Shown here: positions 46,980-58,292 of the stretch, one piece after another
Layout of the letters: the number at the start of each line of letters is the position of its first letter
Numbering within the stretch: position 1 is the first letter of the stretch
Assembly: GCA_015680685.1 (NCBI GenBank)
Contig: MNCI01009196.1
Location: forward strand, 100,189 to 164,188
Source of the DNA: Gnetum montanum
Taxonomy: Eukaryota > Streptophyta > Gnetopsida > Gnetales > Gnetaceae
Direction of reading: 5' to 3'
Length of the DNA stretch: 64,000 bases
Notes under the pieces: generated by a model
What the model was told of the DNA's origin: nothing
Database searches by the model: none
Seen by the model: only the letters and a program-made list of their open reading frames with translations
Made by a program: the position numbers and the translations under genes

Positions 46980-49260
46980 TTTCTTTAATATGCTCACTTT
47001 TAGATAGGTTGTTCAACTAAATCCTTGACACATAGTGTAAGCTTTGATTTCATTAAGTTACGTAATTAAAAGATTATCCTGACATCTACTTGTAGAATCA
47101 TTTTTTGAACTTACTTGTAGAGCCAAGTTTTCATTCTACAAATTGCTAATATGGCATGGTGTTTCTTGAGCTTCCTCCTAGAACTAGATTCTGGTTCTTT
47201 GAGTTGTGTTATATCCTTTAGCTTTTTACTCAAAATACACTGAGTTAGTTAAAAATTAATGTGCATGTGCATAAATTAAAACTTTATCCTTTTGTGGATC
47301 CAAGATGATATTTGACATAGCTCATAGAACCATTTTAGAGCTTATTTATAAAAACATTTTGTGCTCTACAAACTTGCTTTACAAGGGAGCTGACATGGTG
47401 GAGCAACTTTGTAGATAGTTTGTAAAGCTACTTCATAGAACCACTTTCTAGTTCTACAAGCTTTTATTTTATCTTGAGTTTTCATGGCTTTTGAGTTCTT
47501 TTAAACCTTGAGAGTTGGATTAATATTGTGATTTGCTATGTGTGGAATAATCTGTAGTAGGCCCCATGTTTAAGCTTTATACTTTGATGCTTACATGACT
47601 CATAGAACCATTTTAGAGCTCATTCATAAAACCAATTTTCAATTCTACAAACCCATCCTACTCAAAGGTTGATGTAGAAGAATAATTCTTAAGGTTCTTT
47701 ATAGAACTAATTTTTACTTCTACATGTTGTGCCATGCTCTTTGTAACTTGCTAAGTTGGATTAAAAGTATAGTGTGCACATACGCAATTCTTGGTGAGTC
47801 CAAGATGAGCTCTATTCATTCTAATGTGGCATGTGAACAAATTTTTGGTTCACAAGCCGACATTATATAAAGGTTAACTTAAAAAATCTCCCTTAATGTC
47901 CATCTTTATGAGCTCATTAATTTCCCAAAGCTAACGTGGTTGGTGAAACTAATTTTAAGTCCCTTGGTAAGGTTGAATTTCAACTTCGTAAATTAGTCCT
48001 ACGAGTTGACATAGAAATGAGAGTTGAATATCCTTTAAATTTTTTTGATGCATCCTTTGAAAATATTTTATTTATTCATAGAACCATTTCCTATAGTTGC
48101 TTTTTTCTTCTACAAACTTTCTCTACATAAATACTAACATGGCAAAGCTCCTCTAAGCTTTCTTTTAGGGATCAATTTCAAATTTATAAATTTGGAAACT
48201 TTTTAGGAATTGATATGGTAAAGCCAATTTTAAGCTTCTTTGTAGAGTTGATTTTTAGCTTTATAAACTAGTTCCATAGGCTAACATGGTAGAACCATTT
48301 CTACGCTAGCTATGTAGACCTATATTTTAGCTCTATGAGCGATGCTTTTTCTCTAAAGGTAACATGGTAGAGCTACTTTTTCACTTGCTTATGGAATTGA
48401 ATATTGATTCTACAAGCTACATAATTAAGCTTTCACACCACAATACATGATGTTACCTTAATCAATAATTTCTAAAGTAGTACTTAATATCTTTTAAGAG
48501 CTTTTGGTATCTTCTGTGTATATAAAGCCTTTTCATGGAATCACTTCTTTGGCTCTAGAAATTCTTTACCACATAATAAAGATGACATGGTAGAATCAAA
48601 AAGTGAATTCCTTGTGGAGCCATTTTCTAGTTCTACAAACAATACCTGATTTTGAGCTATTTCTTTAAATTATGACATAGGATCTAACATGGTAGAACCA
48701 ATTTTATCCTCACCTATAGAACTAAATGTTGGTTATCTAAACCACATAATCAAACTCCTACATGTTATTGCTGACCTGTCAAAGTGGAATTGAATTAAGA
48801 TCTTGTTTATAGAGATCTCTCATAGAACCAATCTTCAACCTCATGAATCTTCCCATTTGAATAAAGTTGAATTAGCAAAACCAAAGATGAGCTTGTTTGT
48901 ATAGATGAATTTTGACTCTTCGAGTAACACCCTCTTCCCAAAGTTGATGTGGTAGAGCCAAAAAGTGTATTTCCTAGTATAACCATTTTTCTACTCTATG
49001 AATCTTCCATATAAATAGATCTAACTTGGCATAATCATTTTTCACTTTTTTCATATAACTAGTTCTTATCTCTACTAACTTACTTCACACAATAGCTTAC
49101 ATGTCATATGAAATTTACATACATAGAGCTAATTTCAATCTTCTGTTATGCTATAATCTTGCGAAGCTAAGTCGAGTAGAACCACCTTATAGAACCAATT
49201 TTAAGTTCTATGAACCTTCTCTATGAGCTAATGTGGTAAGCGTACTTAATGAACTCCTTT
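46980..49260. repeat. Degenerate tandem repeat, period about 70-100 bp
   Basis: The core AACATGGTAGARCCA recurs, for example at 48136, 48213, 48283, 48361, 48594, 48686, 48945 and 49022. Between cores lie words like TAGAACCATTTTCTAGTTCTACAAAC. Spacing is mostly 67-98 bp. It is strongly diverged and non-coding. Confidence 0.65.
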
Positions 49261-49780
49261 TTTAGACTCAAATCAAGCCCTTTTTCTTGAAATGAGGGTT
49301 TCTTTCTCCACTCAACTATTTGTTCTAATGATAATCCTATATTGAGATGAGACTAGTCCTTAGGCTCTATGAATCCATTCTTGATAGTCTCATCTTATCT
49401 ATCAAAGAGAAAGAGCATATGCTTGAGCCAAGTTAAACTCATGTAAGTTTTATCTTTGATAGCAAATTCAGTTGTTCTACACGATGTTAGATTTAATTCA
49501 AAACGCTAGATTTTTGAAGTAACTGAAACTTCATGAGCTTATGTGATCAAAATAGAAGAATATTTTGGGATTTTTACTCAAATTTAAAACCTTTTATCCT
49601 AAAAAGAAATTCGATCACAAAGACTTTAATATTTTTAGTACCTTGGTTGAAACTTCCACTAGAATTGCCTACACTTAAGGCTCGTTTTTCATATAAATAT
49701 GGTGTGATGAATCTTAGCTCAATCTTATCATGTGAGTATATGAATCTTTGAAAGTCATGGGATATCATGCAAAGTTACCC
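49261..49780. other. Unassigned DNA at the right edge of F
   Basis: No recognisable coding sequence or LTR; the 49533-49751 open stretch on both strands is not supported by any motif. D homology resumes near 49800. Confidence 0.4.
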
Positions 49781-49799
49781 ATTCTTTATCGAGTAAGAT

Positions 49800-52465
49800 C
49801 AAAGACTTAAGCCCTGCTCCATTAATGGCAAAAATGTTACAATAGAAGGTAATGTGATAGGTATAGGGACTTTGATTACTAAAAATCATGATGGTGATTA
49901 TATAAATATAAATGATGCAATTTATGTCCAAGAATTCAAGTGTAACTTGCTTAGTGTTGGTCAACTTGACAAAAATGTTTTTCATACAATTTTCAAAAAT
50001 GGAAAATGCATTTTAAGAAAGGAAGATGTAGTGTTGAAAATTCCTAAAAATCATGATCTTAAATTTTTTAAAATATTAAGAAATTTAGGCTTTAGAATAT
50101 TTTAAGAAATTTCAAGTCCAAGTAGAAAAAGTAACATGAGAAAAAATAAAGATTCTTCTCATTGATCAAGAGGGAGGGTACATGGCTAATTATTTTCAAG
50201 AGTAGCTACAAAAGCAAGGCATTCATCATCTAACAACCACTACCTACACACCCTAAGAAAATGGTGTTGTTGAATGAAAGAATAGAACAATGATAGATAT
50301 GGCAAGAACCATGCTTCATGATGCTGGCTCAGAAAACCAATTTTGGGTAGAGGCACTTGACATAGAAAATCATCTTCAAATAAAATGGTAACCAAGCATC
50401 TGTTGGATTGTACTCCATATGAAAAATAGTATGGAAAAATATCTAATCTTTCTCATTTAATAGTATTTTTTCAAGTCTTTTGGCAAAAATGTAAGGCCAA
50501 GAAGTGACAAATGGAATTAAAAGTCCATTAAATGTATCTTCATGGGTTATTCAGTTACAAGTAAAGCATATAGATGTTTTAATTTGACCACACAAAATAT
50601 TGTAGAAAGTTGTGATGTACAGTTTCTAAAACAAGAAAAGATGGAAAGTCCAAATATAAAATGTGATACTAAAGATTTCAATGATGATGAAGAGGTAATG
50701 CAAGTAGAAGATGAACATGACAAAGATGAGAATACATCCAATGATGAAGATGAATAAAAATTTCAACATCCATCACAAGGTCACAAATACTCAAAAGTAA
50801 GGCAACATGTAGATTTAGAAAATGTTATTCGTTCTTTAAATATAGGTGTAACTACTAGAAGCTAATTACATGAACAACTAGATGATATTGATAACTTAGG
50901 AAATCTATGCTTAACTTTAGTTTTAAATCTAGTAAAATATAAGGATGTAGCCCAACATAATCATTGAATTAAAGCTATGTAGAAAGAGATTAGACAAATT
51001 AAAAGAACAAAACCTAAGTACTAGTCAAATTACCTTTAAAAAATATTATTGGACCTAAATGAATTTTTTGAAAAAATATAATGTTGATAATACAGTTAAT
51101 AAATATAAAGCAAAGTTGATTGTAAAAGATTATGTGAAGGAATTTGGTGTAGATTATCACGAAATGTATGCAAGTGTTGCTCAATTAGAATCAGTAAGAG
51201 CATTCTTAGTATATGAAACAAAAATTAAGATTAAAGTATATCAAATAGATGTGAAATTAGATTTCATAAATGATTTCTTGGATGAAGAATTCTATATTAG
51301 TCAACCTAAAGGATTTTTTATTTTAGGTAAATAAAATTAGGTTTATTTACTTAACAAGGCATTATGTGGTTTTAAAAAGACACCTAGAGCTTGGTATGCT
51401 ATATTGGATAGCTATTTAGAAAAGTAAAACTATGAGAAATGATCCTCAAAAAATACATTATATAGTAAAGTAAAAGAAGAATATATAATTTTGATTATGA
51501 TATATGTTGATGATATTATATTTGGAGGTACTAATCATGAACTAGTTAGACAATTTAAGAAGGATATGATGTAGGAATTTCAATTGATAGATTTGGGATT
51601 ATTATCTTATTACTTAGGTATACATATTAAGTAGTTTTAGAATGAGATACTTTTAAACCAAGAAAAATATGTGGAAAGTATGATTCAAAAGTTTGTGTTA
51701 CACACTAGCTAGCTAGCTAGCATACCATTATCATTAATTTCATAATTATCTAAGGTTACTAATGCTAGACCTATGAATGAGTTTTTTCGAGGTATATGGT
51801 GGGAATCTTGATGTATCTAATGACTACTTAGGTAGATATTCAATTCACAGTCAAAGTGATTTCAAGATTTATGAATTCACCATCTCATTTACACATGCTT
51901 GTGGCAAAAAATAATTTTACATTATGTTAAAGGTACAAGATATTTTGGTTTATTTTAGGAAGCTAATAATAATTTAGACTTGTTGGGATATCTTGACTTT
52001 GATTGGGTTGAATGTTTAGATGATCATAAAAGTACTACTAGTTATGCCATGTTGCTTGGTGGTAGTTTATTTTCTTAATGTAGTAAGAACCAAGTAAGTG
52101 CTACAATATCCACAGCAGTAGTGGCATACATGGCCATTCATCATGCAAGTAAATAATTAATTAGATAAGAAAAACTATTAAAAGAATTTACCGTTTCAAT
52201 AAAAAGGCTTATAAAGCTACTCATTGATGCTCAATTAGCCATCATAATGACAAGAAATCCAATACAACATGCCTGAACAAAGCATATTGAGATTAGGTAT
52301 TACTTTATTCATGATTTAGTTATAGCTAGTCTAATTTCTATTGAATATCATCCCACCAAATGTTGGCTAGTATATCTCTTTACAAAGGCTCCTAGAAAAG
52401 GAATATTTGAAGAGCTACAATAATGGTTGAATATCCTTAACATTAAGGTCAAGGGAAAGAATTGA
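49800..52465 (+). pseudogene. integrase-reverse transcriptase-RNase H remnant of D
   Basis: Ty1/copia pol with many stops. Pre-integrase: AIYVQEFKCNLLSVGQLDKN (49854-50105). Integrase C-terminal half: TPXENGVVEXKNRTMIDMAR near 50250. Acidic linker at 50640-50757. Reverse transcriptase: NKYKAKLIVKDYVKEFGVDY near 51090, VYQIDVKLDFINDFLDEEFY, LCGFKKTPRAWY, and YVDDIIFGGTN with the catalytic YVDD at 51503-51514. RNase H: DHKSTTSYAMLLGGSLFS near 52025 and a terminal block to about 52465. It is the only reverse transcriptase in the window. Confidence 0.88.
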
Positions 52466-52554
52466 TGGAAGAAACCCACTTTCAGAAATAAAATTTGGAG
52501 TTACACTAGTTGAAATACTTGAACTAGTTTTATTTTCTCTTGTGTGATCTTAAC

Positions 52555-52568
52555 ATCAAGGGGGAGCT
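52555..52568 (+). other. Polypurine tract of D
   Basis: ATCAAGGGGGAGCT directly before LTR start TATTGGAATC. Confidence 0.85.
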
Positions 52569-53389
52569 TATTGGAATCTTTTGCTAACATGTTATTAAGG
52601 TCACACAAATATCTTTTTTCACTCTTTAATGATGGTGAAACCCATCTTGAAGAGAAACCAACAAACACAAGTATGATGATTCAACTCATCAATATGCTAT
52701 TAGAGCTTAGCACTTCCCACATCTTTTTTTCTCTAGAACCTTATAGGAAAAGGCTTTTTTTAGGTGTCATAAGCTTATGAAAACTAGGACACAAACATAA
52801 GTGATGTGGTTCAAGGATGCCTTGTGTTTGGTATAGAATAAAGCTTTGAATGTTCTTCAAAATAAGCATAAACTCTTAGAAGTACTTAAAAGTGATCTTT
52901 TAATTCAAATCTAATAACATGTCAAAAACCCTATGAATTGATCCCTCAATTACCATAAAAGAGTCCAAATTTTCAAGTTATGGTTAGTCAAATTTTTAAT
53001 AATATTTTGATCAAAATTCAATGCTAGTCAACACAATGGTATTAGCTACCACATCAACAAGTCCATTAAGTGACTACATTAGTAAATCCAATTAGCCACC
53101 TTATCAATAAGTCTAGTTAGTAGTCACGTTACTAAGTCTAATTAACTATGACATCAACACAATATCAACACCATGTTAGTACCACATCAGCACCATATCA
53201 ATTGCATGTCACTACCACATTAACCACCATATTAATTGTCCCATTATCAACCAACAAGCCATGTCAACAAGCAATTATCACATCATCATGCCATGTTAGT
53301 AATAGATCCCAAAGGCTCTACCACATTAGCAATAGGTCCCATAGGCTCTACCACATCGGTAGAAAGTCCCATAGGATCTACCACATTAG
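52569..53389 (+). repeat. 3' LTR of D, left part
   Basis: Starts TATTGGAATCTTTTGC; aligns with 33296-34195. Contains CCACATTAGYAATAGGTCCCATAGGCTCTA units (53285-53389). Interrupted by E. Confidence 0.85.
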
Positions 53390-54456
53390 TGTTGATCTTT
53401 TGGTATGTCAAAACCTTAAGGAGATTGGAAAACATAGATATTGTGGATTTTGATAATTTTGTAGGCATGAAGGAGGGCTCAAAGAATAACATCTACAAAG
53501 ATGTCTCTAAAGACTAAAGGGACCATGGATAAGTAAGAAGATCTCTAAGTGGAAACTATAAGGACTCAAGGGAGCATGGATGAGTAAAGAAGACTACAAG
53601 CTAGAAGAAGATGCTCTAGTGATCAAAAGGAAATTTTAGGAATCAAAGTTCAAAAGCAAAGAAGACGTCTCCTAGAGGTAGAGGACATCTTGGGTGAAGT
53701 GGAGTTAACTTAGAGAAGACATCTCCTAAAAATATATGTCTCTTTTGAACAAAAGATGTCTCAATAAAGACATTCCAAATTTAGAAGAGATGTTTCCCTA
53801 GAATTGAAGTCATTTTTAGATAGATGTCCCTATCTCGAAATAGACATCTACACTAGCTATTAGATAGTTGTTGCATGAATTCTAAGGTGATTTCAGAAAC
53901 TCTAAGGCTATAATAAAACTTCATTTTCTTGGGTATCGTGCAAGTGTTATACATGAATTATCACTATAAAAGCAAGTATTGTGAAAGTATTTTTGAGCAT
54001 CACATTATCATTGTCTATATCTTGTTGTACTTGTGACTTGAATTATCACATTATTTGATTTGATTTGTTATGATATTGTACTTCATTGTACAAGGTATCT
54101 GTAAGTTAAGTTACATTCTCTCCTTGTAATTTCTTTCTCTTTCTTTGATGCCCTATGGGGTTGATGTGCTTCTTGTAAGAAGACATCTGTAATTAAGCTT
54201 GTCAAGACCTTGTAGGGTTGAGTAGTTTTATAGTGACAAAACACTCTAGTGCAAAGCTCAGAGCTTGTAAAGGGTATGGTTCCCTTCAAACCATATTTTT
54301 GAAAATCAAATTCTAGAGGTGGATACGGATTCTACTGTTCAAATATGGACATACCCAAGTTGGGGAATCACGTAAAAATTGAGTGTGATTTTTATGACTA
54401 TTTAATTTTATTTGGTAAACTTATTCATCCCTCCCTTATAAGTTCTATGATCCTCA
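53390..54456 (+). repeat. 5' LTR of E
   Basis: Starts TGTTGATC; U3 has AGACGTCT-type words (53658-53860); TATAAAAG at 53965-53972; the exact end (54428-54456) is unsure. Confidence 0.8.
53658..53972 (+). promoter_or_regulatory. U3 promoter of E: AGACGTCT array and TATA box
   Basis: AGACGTCT near 53664, then GGACATCT, AGACATCT, AGATGTCT, AGATGTCC and AGACATCT, ahead of TATAAAAG. The word is the same as in Ty3 element C. Confidence 0.62.
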
Positions 54457-54458
54457 TG

Positions 54459-54470
54459 TGGTATCAAAGC
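54459..54470 (+). other. Primer binding site of E, initiator tRNA-Met
   Basis: TGGTATCAAAGC, one change from TGGTATCAGAGC. Confidence 0.88.
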
Positions 54471-54548
54471 GAGGTTGTCTCTCGTAGATAAAGCAACAAG
54501 AACAAGGAAGGAAGAATAAATGTAAGGCACAATTGGACAAGGAGACTA

Positions 54549-56311
54549 ATGTGCTTCATCAATTGCTATATTCAATTCCTATATCACTTTGGTAAAGGTA
54601 AATCTTTCATTTTCTTTTTGACATTCAAGAATAGAAACAATTATATGATTGATAAAACTTGTGACAATCCTAACATCAAGAGAAGGTTAAATAATGAAAT
54701 CTCTTTTATAGAAAGGTATGGGTTATTTTTCCATGAAGTAATTTCTTTCCAAAGTTTATGGGTTGAAATGAAAGATGTTTTACATGCTAAAGAAATGAAA
54801 ATTACCATTCTTTATGATGAATTTTCTTATCTTAAGAAAGAAAACTTAGAACTTAAAGCTAAGGTTTAAACACTAACCAATGTGATTGAGCAAATGGGTA
54901 AAAACTCTTTAAAGATGATTCTCTAAGAGATTCTATAGAAGAAAATCGATCCAAGTTTGGTAAAATTTCAAAGTATAAAGTTTTAAATTATTTATTTTGT
55001 GGAAAATTTGGTCATATTTAATCATATTACTATCTTAGTATGAATTAGTATACTTGGTCTTTGCAAAAGTAGTCTAGGCTAGGATCTTTGCAGGTTTGGA
55101 AACAAAAATAGAGAAAGCATGTAAAGAACTTGATGGCTCAAATCGCTCTCTTTGATACCAAAACAAGCATGTGGTATATTGATAGTGGATGTTCAACGCA
55201 CATGATAGGTTATAAATCCTACTTCACAGAACATGATTGTGGAACCATCACTTTTGGAGATGACATGGAAGCTCCTCTAATAGGTATTGGTACCATAGAA
55301 GAAAAAGGTAAGGGACTTCCAACTATAAATAAGGTGTTAGTGTTATTGAACTTTGTGATTCGAATTTCAATGTCACTTTTTCTAAAGAAACTTTTAGAAT
55401 ATAAGATTTAACCATTGGAAACATTGTGATAGAGGAAACTAGAAACGGAAAATGTTGTATACCACTATTTTTGAAAATAGTCCTAACCTTGAATCAAAGT
55501 GCTTAGTGAGTTGTATAGATGATACCCGTCTATGGCATAGGAAGCTAGGCCACATAAACAAAGAAATTATTTAGACACTTGTTTCAAAGGAAATGGTTCA
55601 TGGACTACCCAAACTCAAAGACTTGAATCTAAACACTTGTGAAGCATGCCAAAAAGGAAAGAAAACAAGGGTAATATTTGGTAAGAAAAATTTTATATCT
55701 ACCTTTTTTCCCTTAGATATACTTCATATGGATGTGGTTGATGCTTCTCAAACACTCAATTTGAAAAAGAAAAGGTACTTTCTAACTATTGGTGATGATT
55801 ACTCTTGTTTTACTTGGGTTTCCTTTTTATATCACAAGTATGAGGTATTTGATCATTTCTTAGGAATTTGCAATTAGATTCAAAATTAAAAAGATGCTAT
55901 GGCATTAAAGTTATCAAGAGTGACAATGGAGGAGAATTCAAGAATGTCAAGTTTGAGCAATTTTGTCAAATGGACAGCATACTCCATCAATTTTCTACTA
56001 AAAGAACTCCTCAACAAAATGGTGTAGCCAAAAGGAAGAATAGGATCTTGAAAGAAATGGGAAGGACCATATTGAATGATCAAAACCTTCCCTATTGCTT
56101 TTGGGCTGAAGCAATCAACACTTCTTGCTGTCTCTGATAGAGTTTTGGTAAGAAGATTTATTTCTAAAACTCCTCATGAATTATGGACTAGTAGAAAACC
56201 TTCAGTAGGTTATTTTCATGTCTTTGGTTCAAAATGCTATATTTTGAATGATAAAGATAATTTGAGAAAATTTGATCCTAAAAAAAATGAACATATTTTC
56301 TTAGGATATTC
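54549..56311 (+). pseudogene. gag-protease-integrase remnant of E
   Basis: Ty1/copia. Gag piece 54549-54869 (GLFFHEVISFQSLWVEMKDV, coiled coil LKKENLELKAKV); knuckle remnant LFCGKFGHI*SYY near 54990, with the outer Cys lost; protease MWYIDSGCSTHMIG near 55170; pre-integrase LWHRKLGHINKEII near 55529 and CEACQKGKKTRVIFG; integrase core SDNGGEFKN near 55920, RTPQQNGVAKRKNR near 56005; C-terminal VFGSKCYILNDKDNLRKFDP then FLGYSC, ending at the 3' LTR. Several stops and frameshifts, but less decayed than D. Confidence 0.87.
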
Positions 56312-57576
56312 GTGTTGACCTTTTGGTATGTCAAAACCTTAACAAAAATGGAGAACATAGAATTTTTTATGGAATGTGATGTTGTTGTAGGACATGAAGG
56401 AGAGCTCATGAAATGACATCTACAAAGAGATGGTAAAGTGGAGATAAGGACTTGCTAGACATGAATGAGGACTCAAGGAATGAGAGCTACAAAGAAATGA
56501 CAAAGTGAAGATTGCAAGGACTCAAGAGAGCTTAGACAACGACTTCATAAGCAAATTGGAAGTAAGGAAAAGATTGAGAGAAAGCTAACTGTGTATAATT
56601 GTGTTAATTTTTGTTGAGGATGATTTTTGAATGTTTTGGAATATTTTGGTGTGTTTTGGCTCATTTTGATGATTCTAGAAGGTTATAGGATCTATGGAGA
56701 CTTGTTTGGAGGCATCCAAATGCTCCTAGCATCAAAACGAGCAATTTCATTTTTGGGTCCTATAGAAGAGACATCTACTAATAAATGTCTTCCTAGAGAC
56801 ATCTCCCTTGAAGAGTAGATGTCTTCCTAATATAAGAGACATCTCCCCAAATTTGAGGTTGATCTCAAGTAGACATCCCAACTTTGAAGAAGACATCTAT
56901 ACTAGCCATTAAATGACCATTGAATACCAAGGTGTTTTTGGAAACTTCAAAGCTATAAGAAGATATCAATTATTGGGAATAGAAGAAGTGAATGCATGTG
57001 AATGTGAATAGTCTACATAAAACCTTCATGGTCTAATCTATTATCCTTGTGTAATTCATTGTAACATCTTTTGTATTGTAGTAGTGATTATATTGTACTA
57101 TGCTTTAAAGTAAAAGGACCAGAAAATCAGTTTCATCATTCCCTTGTAATTTATTTTTCTCTTTTTTTTTTTTTTTTGCCTTACTGGGGTTGATGTGCTT
57201 CTTGTGAGAAGGCATTGTCCTTGAGCTTGTAGAGATCCTACTGGGATTAAGTGTTGGTGTAGCACCACAACACTCTGAAGCGAAGATCAAGTTGTAAAGG
57301 TTGTGGGATCCTAGAAACCACATTCTAAGCTTGTCAGGACCTTGCAAGGTTGAGTGAATTTATGGCAATGAATCACTCCAGAGGAAAGCTTATAGCTTGT
57401 ATAGGGTATGGTGCCCTTCCAACCATACACAAAGTTTGAGGGTGTGCAAGTGAACTACCCTCTGAATGTGAAGTACCTAAGTTGAGAAACCACATAAAAA
57501 TTATTGTGTACTTTGTGTTAAAGTATTTTTGATTTGGAAAACTTATTCACCACACACACACCACCCCCCCACCCCA
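56312..57576 (+). repeat. 3' LTR of E, with a foreign U3 block
   Basis: Starts like the 5' LTR. A block at about 56600-56765 matches U3 of Ty3 element C (29435-29610; for example GGATCTATGGAGACTTGTTT) and is absent from the 5' LTR of E. An AGACATCT/AGATGTCT array (56765-56900) and E-type R/U5 follow, with a poly-T run at 57160-57177. Confidence 0.78.
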
Positions 57577-58287
57577 TAGGCAATGCCATGTCATAAGTGG
57601 ATCACACAGGCTTTTCACATCAGCATGAGCCCAACTTCATCTCCATCAAAAATAGAATCTATATTTTTATGATGGTGTTGGCTTGACTCATTAACTTGCG
57701 AGTCAACATCCTTATCTTTTCTACTATAAATACCAATCTAGTTTCCTTATTTATTATTAGTAGCTTGTTTTATCATTTGTTCCATGGATGTTAACCTTCA
57801 AAATAGAAAGATTTATGAGAAGACTAGAATTTATGTGATAATACTAAATAAATTGAATATTATCTAGGCCTTGCATACTATCCTTCCACTATTTTATAGC
57901 CTCATTCATGTTATAGATATCTTTTTAAATAGCATTTGTAATATATGTGATAGATGTTAGAGAAGAAGAAAAAGAGTGGAAGTAAATTAGAAGATAAAAG
58001 AAGAGCAGGAAAGAAGGAAAGTGTTAAGAATGTGAAAGACCTAGTCCTTGCGTATATTCAAGGTTTTTTCATTGATGTATAGTGTTACTTTTTATAGAAT
58101 TTTATGATTTTATGTTATTTCCCTTGGTACACAATTTTGGTTCAAAAGTTTTTAAGCTTGATTGTCAACATCAATTTATATTTACACTATGCACTAAGGT
58201 GATTTTAATTAAATTTATTATATTTTCAAGATTTCTATCATTTATGGGATTTATAGGCTCACTTTTTAAGGTTCTCAGTAACCTTCA
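57577..58287 (+). repeat. 3' LTR of D, right part
   Basis: Aligns with 34215-34920; TATAAATA at 57725-57732; ends CTTCA before ATGTC (58288-58292). Confidence 0.87.
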
Positions 58288-58292
58288 ATGTC

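Larger units (their letters stand above)
36261..49780 (-). mobile_element. Unnamed minus-strand remnant F, hosting B
   Basis: Inserted between the protease and integrase parts of D. It holds a minus-strand ORF cut by element B, a C-rich microsatellite and a long degenerate tandem repeat. No LTRs, duplication or polymerase could be identified, so its class is unknown and its edges are set only by where D homology stops and resumes. Confidence 0.5.
53390..57576 (+). mobile_element. Ty1/copia element E, nested in the 3' LTR of D
   Basis: 5' LTR from 53390 (TGTTGATCTTTTGG), initiator-Met primer site, gag, protease, integrase, then directly the 3' LTR from 56312 (TGTTGACCTTTTGG). Reverse transcriptase and RNase H are deleted. 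The right end is uncertain by about 15 bp because of a CA/CCC-rich run (57549-57576). Confidence 0.83.
33296..58287 (+). mobile_element. Ty1/copia element D, split by F/B and by E
   Basis: Near-complete copia: 5' LTR 33296-34920, primer site, gag, protease start, [insertion 36260-49780], integrase, reverse transcriptase, RNase H, polypurine tract, 3' LTR 52569-58287 with E inside. A perfect ATGTC duplication lies at 33291-33295 and 58288-58292. Both LTRs begin TATT rather than TG, so the termini are TA...CA. It sits 4 bp beyond the duplication-side end of element C. Confidence 0.87.
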
